Positions 44,110 through 52,076 of a stretch of DNA of 64,000 nucleotides are shown here, piece by piece. The DNA is from CAYRYU01 sp964428355 (GTDB taxonomy: Bacteria > Muiribacteriota > Ozemobacteria > Ozemobacterales > Ozemobacteraceae). The stretch is from NCBI GenBank assembly GCA_964428355.1, contig CAYRYU010000028.1:1-64000 (forward strand). Direction: 5' to 3'. The position numbers and the translations under genes were made by a program. The notes under the pieces are model-generated. The model worked only from the letters and a program-made list of their open reading frames with translations. It had not been told where the DNA came from and searched no databases. Within the stretch, counting starts at the first letter, position 1; each line of letters opens with the position of its first letter.

Positions 44110-44763
44110 ATGACCGACTTCGTCGACAACTACATAATCCAGAGTGAAAGGGCCCTGAGCCCGATTTTCTCGCCCCTCGCGCGGTTCATCCTTCAGGAAA
44201 CGGGAACAGACGTGTCTGCTGCCCGTGTCCTGGACCTCGGGGGGGGAACCGGGCAACTTCTTGAGGCCTTTTGCGAAATTGGCGTCCAGTCCGCCATCCT
44301 GATCGATCCGGTTCCGGAGATGGTTTTCCATGCCAGGAGCCGCTTCCGACGACCGCCTGCCCGCTCCGGATTTTCGGGGGTACTTGGGCGTGCGGAGGAG
44401 ATACCCCTGAGCGACGAAACCGTCGATCTGATCGTGAGCAGAAACTCCCTGCACATGTGGAGCGATCTTCCGAGAGCCTTGAGGGGGATGTTCCGCGTGC
44501 TGAAACCCCGGGGATCGGTTTTCCTGGGGAGAGGTTACGGCCCTTCGCTTTCCGAGGATGTCCGAAAAAAGGTCAAAGCCGACCGGAAAGCAATCAGAGA
44601 CCAGAGCGGTGAGCCCCCGGGAGCGGAAGAACCGCCCTCCCCAGCTCCCGAGCTTCTTTGCATGCTTGCAGAAGACGCCGGCTTCATTTCACCCAGGGTC
44701 ATCCCCGATGGAAAAGCCTACTGGATCCTGGCGGGAAAAGGAGCCCCGATCACCGGAGCTTGA
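44110..44763 (+). CDS. SAM-dependent methyltransferase
   Basis: 217 residues, starting on the base after the permease stop. It is a class I Rossmann methyltransferase of the UbiE/Methyltransf_11 type: VLDLGGGTGQLLEAF (motif I), SAILIDPVPEMVFHAR (motif II with the SAM-binding Asp), GRAEEIPLSDETVDLIVSRN (motif III-IV) and LRGMFRVLKPRGSVFLG (motif V). The substrate cannot be told. With an ArsP-type permease adjacent, an arsenic methyltransferase was considered, but the cysteine set of ArsM is not present (two Cys only), so another small-molecule substrate is more likely. Its 3' end overlaps the opposing gene by 14 bp. Confidence 0.75.
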   Translation: MTDFVDNYIIQSERALSPIFSPLARFILQETGTDVSAARVLDLGGGTGQLLEAFCEIGVQSAILIDPVPEMVFHARSRFRRPPARSGFSGVLGRAEEIPLSDETVDLIVSRNSLHMWSDLPRALRGMFRVLKPRGSVFLGRGYGPSLSEDVRKKVKADRKAIRDQSGEPPGAEEPPSPAPELLCMLAEDAGFISPRVIPDGKAYWILAGKGAPITGA

Positions 44764-45538
44764 ACCATCCGGCCTTCACCAGGGCCTGTTTGAGAACATC
44801 GAATCTTTCGAGAAGGGTATTGAACCGGGAAAGGATCCCGGGGCTCCGAACCGCTCCAGACGATTCGGCTTCTTGGAGGAAATCGCCCAGCACTTCCTCG
44901 AATCGGGCGGTGGACGTGGATACATCGGCGGGGAGGAGCGCTTTCAGCTCCGAGAATTCACCCGCGGTTGAACGAATCTCCTGAAGAAGAGGCTGGCCGG
45001 ATTTTCCACGGAAACCGGGTTTCATCTCGTACACCCGGAGTTCGAAGTCGAGGAGACGCCTGGGGGGCGCGTTTTTCGGGGAAAGGGTCGAGAGAATGGA
45101 CATCCTCAAAACTATCGGTTCGATCAGGTCGTGGGCTTCCGCATATTTCTGGTTTCCCGCAAACTCGTCGAGCTCCCCCAACGCCGTCGAGACGGATGCA
45201 AGCGCGGATTTCCACTCTTCCCCTTTCGGGGCTTCCAATGGCGGGTTCGCCACATACTGATTGTCGAAACGGATCCATTCTTTCAGGACTTCCTTGATCC
45301 GGTTTGCCGCGCCCAGGTGGTCGAAAGCCTTGATGTCCCCAGCGGCCTGGCGAAGTTTCCTGCCCATCTCGAGGAGCTTTTTGGAGAAGGCATCTTCGGG
45401 CTTGTCCCCCCGTATCAACGCCAGGATCGTGTCATCACATGCCTTCGCTTGCGGGGGGAAGGGGAATGGCGAAAGAAGGAGAATGAAAAGGATGGCGGGG
45501 AGGATCCGGTTAGCGGTTGGAAGGAAAAGGGAAGTCAT
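44750..45538 (-). CDS. Secreted helical protein of unknown function
   Basis: 262 residues. A signal peptide with a proline-rich end (LLSPFPFPPQAKA) leaves a mature protein starting CDDTILALIRG. The rest is helical and acidic with many Leu and Glu residues (SKKLLEMGRKLRQAAGDIKA, EWKSALASVSTALGELDEFA, FEEVLGDFLQEAES), consistent with a helical bundle. Only one cysteine, at the mature N-terminus, is present; the -1 to -3 residues (AKA) do not make a lipobox. The start overlaps the stop of the preceding minus-strand gene (ATGA), so the two are a coupled pair. No family recognised. Confidence 0.6.
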   Translation of the reverse strand: MTSLFLPTANRILPAILFILLLSPFPFPPQAKACDDTILALIRGDKPEDAFSKKLLEMGRKLRQAAGDIKAFDHLGAANRIKEVLKEWIRFDNQYVANPPLEAPKGEEWKSALASVSTALGELDEFAGNQKYAEAHDLIEPIVLRMSILSTLSPKNAPPRRLLDFELRVYEMKPGFRGKSGQPLLQEIRSTAGEFSELKALLPADVSTSTARFEEVLGDFLQEAESSGAVRSPGILSRFNTLLERFDVLKQALVKAGWFKLR

Positions 45539-46392
45539 CGCCCTGTCTCTGCCGGAGCGGTGGCGTTGCCTGCTGGCGGGGCCATGGGAGCGCTCGTGGG
45601 AAGATCGGGAAGGCGCATCCCTTCGGGCCGGCTCTCGAAGGACTGTGACGCAATCTCCTGGTACAATTCGCCGAAATCCAGTATTCTGGGGATGCTGTCG
45701 TGCTTCTCGAAATAGCTGAAAAAGGGAAATCCAGGGTAGAAGGTCAGATCGTGGATTATGGTCGGGGAAACCCCGATTTCGCCGATGAAGACGATTTCCC
45801 CGTTTCGGTCGAGAACCTTGGCCTGGATGCGGGTCTCTTCCTTGAAAACCTCCCGGATCGCTCCGTACGCGAAAAAGACGAGATCGAGGAAGTCAAGTTG
45901 CTGCGCATCATTCTTGAGGACATTGATCACCGCCGAATAAGGTGTGGCGACCAGCCGTGCCCTCGATGCGACCGATTCCGGGTCACCCCTGATGTCCCTG
46001 GAACCGGTGGAGACCACCATCCTTCCCGCGGGCCACGCAAGGCTGAAAGCCGCAGCGGCGCGGCTCAATTGATCGGCATTGGCGGGCTTTTCGGTTTCCG
46101 GACCCCAGGAAAGGAATACGAGGCTGACCGGCCCGGAGGCTTTTCCCGAATACGCAAGCTGCTCGTCGAGTTTCGATCGGAACTGCGAAAAAGCGTCAGA
46201 AAGGCCGAAGAAACCGGGAGATTCCCGGTTGGGGGTCGATGAAATGAGTGTCCACTCATGTGCCCGGTTAAGGCAGGCATGGGCGTCGGATGATAATGTC
46301 AACGAAAGAAGCAGTCCAAGCAAGGCACATTTCAGGAAAAAGTCCCATGGGTTTGCAGGAACTCCCAAGGGTGGGAGCGACGATTTAACCAC
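45535..46392 (-). CDS. Secreted protein of unknown function, pair partner of 44750-45538
   Basis: 285 residues from GTG 46392 (GAGAGGGG 6 bases upstream). A signal anchor (FFLKCALLGLLLSLTLSSDA) precedes a mature start around HACLNRAHEW, again with a single early cysteine. The middle is an alpha/beta domain (GPVSLVFLSWG, AAFSLAWPAGRMVVSTGSR, DFLDLVFFAYGAIREVF) that ends with IRILDFG-like strands, and the C-terminus is a Pro/Ala-rich tail (about 30 residues). Neither enzyme motif nor family is recognised. The gene pair stands alone between the methyltransferase and the divergent esterase. Confidence 0.6.
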   Translation of the reverse strand: MVKSSLPPLGVPANPWDFFLKCALLGLLLSLTLSSDAHACLNRAHEWTLISSTPNRESPGFFGLSDAFSQFRSKLDEQLAYSGKASGPVSLVFLSWGPETEKPANADQLSRAAAAFSLAWPAGRMVVSTGSRDIRGDPESVASRARLVATPYSAVINVLKNDAQQLDFLDLVFFAYGAIREVFKEETRIQAKVLDRNGEIVFIGEIGVSPTIIHDLTFYPGFPFFSYFEKHDSIPRILDFGELYQEIASQSFESRPEGMRLPDLPTSAPMAPPAGNATAPAETGR

Positions 46393-46657
46393 AAAAAACC
46401 CCTCTCGGTCAGAAACTTCCAGATTGCCTGATTCGGATCGGATTTCCGCAAGTCTATCACATCGGAACGCCGGTTGTCCCGGGCACCCGGACCTCGAGGA
46501 TCGCGATGGAAACGGATCGTCTTGCCTCGATGTTCCGGAAAGCCACCGGGTTCAATTTTCGTCCCCGATGTGGTATCACCTGATTGACCTGTTTTTCAGG
46601 CTGGATTCCGCTGTGGAGCGGAAAACTCATCGCAAGGCAACGGCAAGGTGGTGGAGA
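46393..46657. other. Divergent intergenic region before the esterase
   Basis: About 265 bp between a leftward secreted-protein gene and the rightward esterase. I found no convincing promoter pair or repeat. In-frame upstream codons of the esterase extend through it but look non-coding. Confidence 0.3.
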
Positions 46658-47764
46658 ATGGGGAACAATCGCGCAGTTTCGGGAAGTGATCTCGTTGCAC
46701 TGAAGCTCGAAGTTTCACTGGCGCGCCCTTTGGAGGTTTCTGAAGAGGTTTTCGTTGCGGGAAGCGATCCGGGTTTCGGAAGCTGGAAACCCGACCGTGT
46801 GCGACTTCGGCGGGAAGCCTCCCGGAGATTCAGCCTGGAAGTCCTTGTTCCGCGGGGGAAGGCACTCGAATTCAAGATCACGCGCGGAAGTTGGAAGACG
46901 CAGGCGATCTACGACGACGGCGGCAGATTTCCCCCCGACAACCGGTTGTTCGTTCCCAATGGACCTTCGGAGGTCCGGGTCAAGGTGATCGATTGGTTGG
47001 ATCGCCTGCCCGTTGAGATCGATCCGGTGCAGGGAGAGCTTCAGGTGCTTCCCGAACCGCTTCCGGCAAAGGGGTTGAACTACCGGCGTGATCTGCTGGT
47101 ATGGCTTCCGCCTTCCTACCGAAAGCGCCGCAAACGGTTCCCCGTACTGTACATGCACGACGGCCAGAACCTCTTCGACCCCTCGACCTCGTTCACTGGG
47201 CAGGATTGGAAAGTCGACGAGACCGCTTCCCGGCTCATGGAAGGGGGAAAGATCCGGGAGTGCATCATAGTGGGAGTTCCGAATTCCCCGGATCGGATGG
47301 AGGAATACAACCTTTTCCGGCCGCTCGGCCAAGCCTACGCCCGCTTTTTGGCCGAGGAGGTCAAACCTTTCATCGACAAGAACTACCGGACCCTCGCGGC
47401 CCCCGACAATACGGTAGTCATGGGTTCATCGATGGGTGGGCTGATTTCCTTCCAGCTCGTATGGCAGTTCCCCGAAGTCTTTTCGGGGGCGGGATGCCTT
47501 TCCAGCGCTTTTTACAAAAGCCGGTCCCGTATCCTGGGAGATGTTTCCCGCGGCACCCCCCCGTCGGGAGCACGTTTCTACCTCGACGTCGGGGAGCACG
47601 AACCACCGCTTCACAAGGGATATTTCCGCATCGCGGCCCTCCTTCGGGAAAAGGGGCTGGTCGAGGGGGAGAACCTCATGGCCCGTTTCTTCGATGGGGC
47701 AACGCATTCGGAAACGGCCTGGAGCGAGCGGCTTCATATCCCCCTGGCCTTCTTCTTCGGTTGA
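46658..47764 (+). CDS. Esterase (enterochelin-esterase/EstD family) with N-terminal carbohydrate-binding-like domain
   Basis: 368 residues from ATG 46658 (GGTGGTGGAG just before). Residues 10-115 form a CBM20/CBM48-like beta domain (LEVSEEVFVAGSDPGFGSW ... LEFKITRGSW). An alpha/beta-hydrolase domain of the PF00756 esterase family follows: RKRFPVLYMHDGQNLFDP, a nucleophile elbow GSSMGGLISFQ, an acid region YLDVGEHEPP and a catalytic His in GATHSETAW. Relatives deacetylate or de-esterify acylated sugars, siderophores or xylan. There is no signal peptide, so it should be cytoplasmic. A glycogen- or oligosaccharide-linked ester substrate is a reasonable guess, given another CBM48 protein at 62775. 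Confidence 0.8.
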   Translation: MGNNRAVSGSDLVALKLEVSLARPLEVSEEVFVAGSDPGFGSWKPDRVRLRREASRRFSLEVLVPRGKALEFKITRGSWKTQAIYDDGGRFPPDNRLFVPNGPSEVRVKVIDWLDRLPVEIDPVQGELQVLPEPLPAKGLNYRRDLLVWLPPSYRKRRKRFPVLYMHDGQNLFDPSTSFTGQDWKVDETASRLMEGGKIRECIIVGVPNSPDRMEEYNLFRPLGQAYARFLAEEVKPFIDKNYRTLAAPDNTVVMGSSMGGLISFQLVWQFPEVFSGAGCLSSAFYKSRSRILGDVSRGTPPSGARFYLDVGEHEPPLHKGYFRIAALLREKGLVEGENLMARFFDGATHSETAWSERLHIPLAFFFG

Positions 47765-47776
47765 CCGCCGGAGGAT

Positions 47777-47909
47777 CACCACCTAGGCACGAAGGCCACC
47801 AAGCGCACTTAGGGAACCAAGGTCACCATGGCCAACAAGGTTGACGGGCGGTTCTCCCATCGTCCTTCGTGATCTTTGTGTCCTTTGCGCTCTTGGTGCC
47901 TTTGTGGTG
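47777..47909. repeat. Inverted-repeat element (MITE-like) after the esterase
   Basis: Terminal CACCAC (47777) and GTGGTG (to 47909) bracket two imperfect complementary arms rich in AAGGCACCAAG/CTTTGTGTCC motifs around a unique centre, 133 bp in total. No ORF. It resembles in style the element at 27999-28108. Confidence 0.55.
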
Positions 47910-47920
47910 TTTCCCCGGGG

Positions 47921-48277
47921 TTACCAGAGGGGTTTGCGGATGGTACGGGATTTCCGTTCGGTCATCTCCTGGGCGTGACCGTGGACACCCTTCTCTTTGA
48001 TCTGCCTGATGCAGGCGGCCCGATCGGAACGGAGAAAGAAGCCGATCATCCTCGAAAAGAAGTTGTGGAAATGGGTGCAATTCTTTGGATCAGGGTGGTG
48101 GAGGCATTCCGCGCAACTTGTCCTGCCGTTTTCCATGCAGCAACGGCGGACTCCGCACCAGGCCGCGTTCTCGTTTTTCCTGCAACCCGGGCAGCGGTCG
48201 GAGAGGAATGAATCGCATGCCCCGCAGTAGAGGCCGCAGCAAGCAACAAGTTCATCGTTGGAAGTGATCTCTTTCAT
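47921..48277 (-). CDS. DUF3795-family cysteine-rich protein
   Basis: 118 residues with ten cysteines or more in the family pattern: ACCGLYCGACDSFLSDRCPG, then CGVRRCCMENGRTSCAEC and KNCTHFHNFF. DUF3795 proteins are small, presumably metal-binding (zinc or iron-sulfur) proteins common in anaerobes; their role is not known. The start codon is ATG 48277 with no Shine-Dalgarno. A TAGAAT -10 box ends 6 bases upstream, so the message is probably leaderless. The promoter region is shared with the divergent P-loop gene. Confidence 0.75.
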   Translation of the reverse strand: MKEITSNDELVACCGLYCGACDSFLSDRCPGCRKNENAAWCGVRRCCMENGRTSCAECLHHPDPKNCTHFHNFFSRMIGFFLRSDRAACIRQIKEKGVHGHAQEMTERKSRTIRKPLW

Positions 48278-48283
48278 TGTTGC

Positions 48284-48293
48284 ATTCTACAAT
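48284..48293. promoter_or_regulatory. Overlapping divergent -10 boxes (bidirectional promoter)
   Basis: ATTCTACAAT reads TACAAT on the plus strand (48288-48293) and TAGAAT on the minus strand (48289-48284), a near-palindromic pair. The minus -10 is 6 bases from ATG 48277; the plus -10 is 13 bases from ATG 48307. Neither -35 box is good. Confidence 0.45.
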
Positions 48294-48306
48294 GGACTGT
48301 TGTTTC

Positions 48307-48975
48307 ATGGAAGAGGAAGGAATCCCGCCGATGCGAGCCCGCCACAACCCATTCGCAGTGGACCGGCTTTCGGATGTCCGGTATATCTTCGATTCCGACG
48401 ACTGGGCCGAATTCTGGAACCGGTTCGAGGGATCCGGACGGCGTGGGGCAATCGTCGGCCCCAAGGGGTCGGGAAAGACGACGCTGATCGAAGAGTGTGG
48501 CCGCAAGCTTTCCGGGCGCGGAGTACCCGCCTTGCTTCTCCGTTTTTCCTCAAGTGATAGAGTGCTTGGAAAAAGTCTTGCGGAGGTTCTGTTCCGACCG
48601 CTCAGCGAATCATTCTGCCTTCTTGCCGACGGGGTGGAACAATTGTCCAGCCTGGATCGCTGGAAGCTCCGGCTCTTCGGGAGACGGGCCTGGGGAGTCC
48701 TGGTCACGACGCACGAGGCAGGCTTCCTTCCAACCGTCAAAACATGTCATACCACCCCGGGTCTTTTGGAGAAAATCGTTTTGAACCTGGTTCCAGGCCT
48801 CTCACTGGAGATCCTCGCGGACCTTCCCCGCCTTTTCGATTCCTCGCGGGGAAACATCCGGGAAGCTCTTCTGGCCCTCTATGACCTCTTCGCCGATTCA
48901 AAGTGCCATTCGCCGATTTACGCGGATTTTACAACTGTTTTACCCGGAATTCGACAACCGGAAGAAGGTTCCTGA
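48307..48975 (+). CDS. Small P-loop ATPase-like protein
   Basis: 222 residues from ATG 48307; ATG 48331, with AGGAAGGA 9 bases upstream, is an equally good choice. It has a Walker A motif (GPKGSGKTTLIEE) about 50 residues in, after HNPFAVDRLSDVRYIFDSDD. No textbook Walker B is visible; FGRRAWGVLVTTHEAGFLP, which follows the P-loop by about 100 residues, looks like the strand that normally carries a sensor residue. The C-terminal helices (IREALLALYDLF) complete a small RecA/AAA-like domain. No partner gene is adjacent, and the function is not known. Confidence 0.6.
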   Translation: MEEEGIPPMRARHNPFAVDRLSDVRYIFDSDDWAEFWNRFEGSGRRGAIVGPKGSGKTTLIEECGRKLSGRGVPALLLRFSSSDRVLGKSLAEVLFRPLSESFCLLADGVEQLSSLDRWKLRLFGRRAWGVLVTTHEAGFLPTVKTCHTTPGLLEKIVLNLVPGLSLEILADLPRLFDSSRGNIREALLALYDLFADSKCHSPIYADFTTVLPGIRQPEEGS

Positions 48976-49182
48976 TATATTCATGACAGGAAACGACGGA
49001 ATCCACCACTGGAAGAGGTCTGAAAAATGGGAAGTGGTTGTGAATCGACCGATGTCATCTTATACGCTTCGCGTCTACGTGGAGCGAAGGCTGCACGGAC
49101 GAAGCCATACGGAAAACGGGGATTGGTTCGGCTTGCCCCCCATGGCGAGACCCTCCGGGAAAAGCCCCGGCACCACCGGAAG

Positions 49183-49665
49183 ATGCTTCCCTCATGTTTT
49201 GGGTTGGGGTGGCCGGTCCTGGTCATCTTCCTGGCGACCTGTTGGACGGGGGCTCAAGTTCCCGCTTTCGGCGAGGCCTCCGGGCCAAACGCTCTTCTGG
49301 GTCGGGAGGTCCGGATTTCCCGGCCTCAAGGAGGACTGTTGAAGATCGAAATCCATGATTCACACTCCGCGTCCGAAACCTGCGCCTTGTGCAAGGGTGG
49401 TCACCCCGCGACGGGTTCGGACGCCCAAGCGGTTGTGCAGCCAGCCCAGGAGACGGCTTCGGGTGTCGAGTCCGACCATCACCACCATCACCATCACCAT
49501 TCCGAGGAGGAGCACCTCGAAGAGCTCGAGGCGATTTCCAGGTTCAACGAGATCACCGTATCAGGAAAACTAGGACAACTTTCCGGTCGAGCACTGGTTT
49601 CCGCGGTCGTTGCCGCCGTCCTGCTGCTGGTCAGGTGGGGCGCGGCCCGCCGCAGGTCGAAATGA
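49183..49665 (+). CDS. Histidine-rich membrane protein beside an ABC exporter
   Basis: 160 residues from ATG 49183. The upstream part of the frame includes hairpin-forming, repeat-like DNA (about 49065-49110) and is probably not coding. A signal-like hydrophobic N-terminus (CFGLGWPVLVIFLATCWTGA), a CALCKGGH motif, a run of eight His (about residues 103-110) within acidic sequence, and a C-terminal helix (VSAVVAAVLLLVRWGA) with an Arg-rich end suggest a periplasm-facing, single-span metal-binding protein. The gene is 13 bp upstream of a NosF-like ATPase and reads into it, so it may deliver or sense a metal for the exporter. The His run flanks are native, so it is not a cloning tag. Confidence 0.6.
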   Translation: MLPSCFGLGWPVLVIFLATCWTGAQVPAFGEASGPNALLGREVRISRPQGGLLKIEIHDSHSASETCALCKGGHPATGSDAQAVVQPAQETASGVESDHHHHHHHHSEEEHLEELEAISRFNEITVSGKLGQLSGRALVSAVVAAVLLLVRWGAARRRSK

Positions 49666-49678
49666 GGAGCCGCAAGCG

Positions 49679-50629
49679 ATGAACGCGATCCAGATTACCG
49701 GACTTTCATTCAGCTTCGGGCGATCCGGCTGGCTGCTTGGAGGGACCGAGCATGAGATTCTCAAGCGGGTCGACCTGCAGATCGAGCAGGGGGAGGTTTT
49801 CGTCCTTCTCGGCCACAACGGGGCGGGAAAGACGACCCTCCTCCGGATCCTCCTGAGTTTCCTGTCTCCGACCAAAGGGTCCGCTTCGATCCTCGGCATC
49901 CCGATCGGGAATCCGGATGCCCGGTCCCGGGTGGGGTACCTTTCCGAACAACCGGTTTCTTATCCCCATCTGGACGCCAGCTCCTTCCTGACCTTCTTCG
50001 GCAGGATGGCACGCGTCCCCGGCGACGTGCTCGAGAAACGGATCACCGGCCTGCTCGAGAGGACCGGCCTGGTTTCCCATGGAGACAAGCCACTCGAAAG
50101 CTATTCAAAGGGAATGCTCCAGCGTGTCAATCTTTGCCGGTGTCTTCTCAACGATCCTCAGGTGATCTTCCTCGACGAGCCCATCCTGGGGCTCGACCCC
50201 CTCGGGCAACAACTGGTCAAGGATTGGGTCCGGGAACTCCGTGACGCGGGAAAGACGGTATTCATCAACACCCATGCGGTTTCGTTCGCGCGCGAGGTCG
50301 GAACCAGGGTGGGGTTTCTGATGTCCGGTGAGGTGGTGGAAGTGGTCCGGAACGTCGATCTCGCTTCCATGGAACCTCCCTTCGTCGCCGTGGTCCGAGA
50401 TCTCCCCGAGTCGGTCCTCCCGCGGATCCGCGCCTTCGCCGAGGACCTGGGAGACGGCGGGAAGGTGCGGACCTTCCGCCTGCGCGACGAAGCAGCCAGG
50501 CAGGAATTGGTCAGGCTCAGCGCGGGCGAAGGTTTTCCCATCCTCCGGCTCGACGGCGAAAGGGACCCGGTCGAGAAAAGGTTCCTGGAATTCGCCTCCC
50601 GTCTGGACGCAAGGGAGAAGTCCCAATGA
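49679..50629 (+). CDS. ABC transporter ATP-binding protein, NosF/CcmA-like
   Basis: 316 residues from ATG 49679 with GGAG 10 bases before. Full ABC ATPase motifs are present: Walker A GHNGAGKTTLLR, Q-loop YLSEQPVSYPHL, a signature YSKGMLQRVNLCR in place of LSGGQ (this KGM form is typical of NosF-type ABC-2 exporters), Walker B VIFLDEPILGLDP and a switch HAVSF. The C-terminal ~90 residues (PEAVL-like DLPESVLPRIRAFAEDLG ... FLEFASRL) match the extra regulatory tail of this class. With the permease at 50626 it makes a two-component ABC-2 exporter; NosDFY-type systems serve copper-enzyme maturation, but the actual substrate here is unknown. Confidence 0.85.
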   Translation: MNAIQITGLSFSFGRSGWLLGGTEHEILKRVDLQIEQGEVFVLLGHNGAGKTTLLRILLSFLSPTKGSASILGIPIGNPDARSRVGYLSEQPVSYPHLDASSFLTFFGRMARVPGDVLEKRITGLLERTGLVSHGDKPLESYSKGMLQRVNLCRCLLNDPQVIFLDEPILGLDPLGQQLVKDWVRELRDAGKTVFINTHAVSFAREVGTRVGFLMSGEVVEVVRNVDLASMEPPFVAVVRDLPESVLPRIRAFAEDLGDGGKVRTFRLRDEAARQELVRLSAGEGFPILRLDGERDPVEKRFLEFASRLDAREKSQ

Positions 50630-51393
50630 AAGCGATATTGGCTCTCGGATCGAACACCTTCAATCGCAGCATCCGGGCGCGGGCGATATGGCTCGTCGTC
50701 TTCTTCGCCGTCGCGCTTCTCCTGTTCATGAGCCTTGCCAGTCGAGGGGACGAGGAGATCCGGACCCGGATGATGCTGGACTCGGGATTGAGCCTGATGA
50801 AGATTTTCGGGTTGATCCTGGTCATTTTCAACACTCTTCCACTGTTCCCCGGCGAGAAGGAATACCGGACTTTGCACGCTATGCTCGCGATGGACGTTTC
50901 ACGGGTCCAGATCGTTCTGGGGATCTTCACGGGAATCCTGATGGCACTGGCGGTGAACTTCGGTCTGATGATCGCGGTCTTCATCGGGTGCTCGTGGGGA
51001 ATGGGTTTGTCGGTGCCGCTTGAGGCCGGGAGGACGATGCTCCTTCTTTTCCAGGAACTCTGCGTTCTTTCGTCGTTCGCTCTGCTTTTTTCAATCTCCC
51101 TGGGGTTCCTGATGTCGGTCATGTCGTGCCTGTTCGTCTATCTTCTCGGGAACATGACCACGGCGATCAGTTTTGCCATGGAGGAGTCGGGCGGAGCCGT
51201 CATGAAAAAGATCATCTTCGGGCTCTACCATGTCCTCCCCAATTTCGCCCTCTTCGATCTCAAGGATGCCGCCCTCAGCGGGCATCATGTTCCCCATGTC
51301 TACGACCTGTATTCGGCCGTCTACTCGGTTTCCTATGTCGTGATCGTCATCCTGATCTCGATCTGGATTTTCGAACGACAGGAGATAACTTGA
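50626..51393 (+). CDS. ABC-2-type permease, NosY-like
   Basis: 255 residues, overlapping the ATPase gene by 4 bp (ATGA). It has six predicted membrane helices: AIWLVVFFAVALLLFMSLAS, a pair near SLMKIFGLILVIFNTLPLF, IVLGIFTGILMALAVNFGLM, LCVLSSFALLFSISLGFLM, CLFVYLLGNMTTAI and VSYVVIVILISIWIF. The EKEYRTLHAMLAMDVSRVQI loop is the conserved cytoplasmic coupling segment of ABC-2 permeases (PGEK/R.xGTL..LLA.P.sR). It is the membrane partner of the NosF-like ATPase. Confidence 0.8.
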   Translation: MKAILALGSNTFNRSIRARAIWLVVFFAVALLLFMSLASRGDEEIRTRMMLDSGLSLMKIFGLILVIFNTLPLFPGEKEYRTLHAMLAMDVSRVQIVLGIFTGILMALAVNFGLMIAVFIGCSWGMGLSVPLEAGRTMLLLFQELCVLSSFALLFSISLGFLMSVMSCLFVYLLGNMTTAISFAMEESGGAVMKKIIFGLYHVLPNFALFDLKDAALSGHHVPHVYDLYSAVYSVSYVVIVILISIWIFERQEIT

Positions 51394-52052
51394 GGAAAAG
51401 AATCCTGATACTGTTCCTCGCCATGGCGGGGATCATCCTTTCCTCCCTTGGGATGTCCGGGATCCAGGCCCTCAACGGGGCCTCAAGCCGGCAGTCCGCT
51501 CTCGGGGACGCCCAAGAGGTAGGGTTGATCCTGGTTCGCCTGTTCGGGCTGCAGGAGATCGCGGTCGGATTCCTGTGGCTCCAGTTCGATTTCGATTCCT
51601 CGAACGCTCTCGGGAACTACCATAGGCTGATTCCCACGTTGAATGCCATCACCTGGCTCAATCCCGCCGAACTCGATGCCTGGTCCCTGAAGGGCTACAT
51701 GAGATTCGCGCGGGGAAAACGCCTCGGAAAAGACTGGATGATCCAGGAAGGCCTGAGCGACTTCCAGCGGGCGATCGCGGCGAACCCGGGCCGATGGGAA
51801 TTCCCCTTCGAAGTGGGAAGGCTGGCCTATTTCGAGCTGGCTTCCCCCGCCCTTGCCCTGCCGTTCCTCGAGAAGGCCCAAACCTTTCCCGGGCATCACG
51901 TATACGTCGATCGGATCCTGAGCGAGGTTTATGTGGATCTCGGCAGGAAGCAGGACGCGGTGAAATGTCTGCGGGAACTTCTGAAGCGGGAAGACATCGA
52001 CACCGTCGAAAGGGGGAAATGGGAATGGCGGCTCAAGATGCTGGACCGGTGA
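51390..52052 (+). CDS. TPR-like protein, last gene of the ABC operon
   Basis: 220 residues from TTG 51390, which overlaps the permease stop (TTGA) and has AGGAG 6 bases before it. An N-terminal hydrophobic segment (RILILFLAMAGIILSSLG) anchors or exports it. The rest holds helical repeats of TPR type: LNPAELDAWSLKGYMRFARG, FPFEVGRLAYFELASPALAL and DRILSEVYVDLGRKQDAVKC. It probably binds the exporter or its substrate on the periplasmic face. The four genes 49183-52052 are one coupled operon. The repeats end with a short Arg/Glu-rich tail close to the stop. Confidence 0.7.
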   Translation: MRKRILILFLAMAGIILSSLGMSGIQALNGASSRQSALGDAQEVGLILVRLFGLQEIAVGFLWLQFDFDSSNALGNYHRLIPTLNAITWLNPAELDAWSLKGYMRFARGKRLGKDWMIQEGLSDFQRAIAANPGRWEFPFEVGRLAYFELASPALALPFLEKAQTFPGHHVYVDRILSEVYVDLGRKQDAVKCLRELLKREDIDTVERGKWEWRLKMLDR

Positions 52053-52076
52053 GGGGTTTCCGCATCGGAAACAGGG

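Noticed and set aside
44110..44763. Arsenite methyltransferase (ArsM) next to the ArsP-type permease
   Set aside because: It lacks the conserved arsenic-binding cysteines; only a general methyltransferase can be supported.
49027..49182. Longer N-terminus of the His-rich protein (ATG 49027)
   Set aside because: The region contains repeat-like hairpin DNA and lacks a signal peptide at its start; ATG 49183 gives one.
49480..49500. His-tag from a cloning vector (eight His codons)
   Set aside because: Flanks are native acidic coding sequence in a four-gene operon with matching codon use and no vector sequence.
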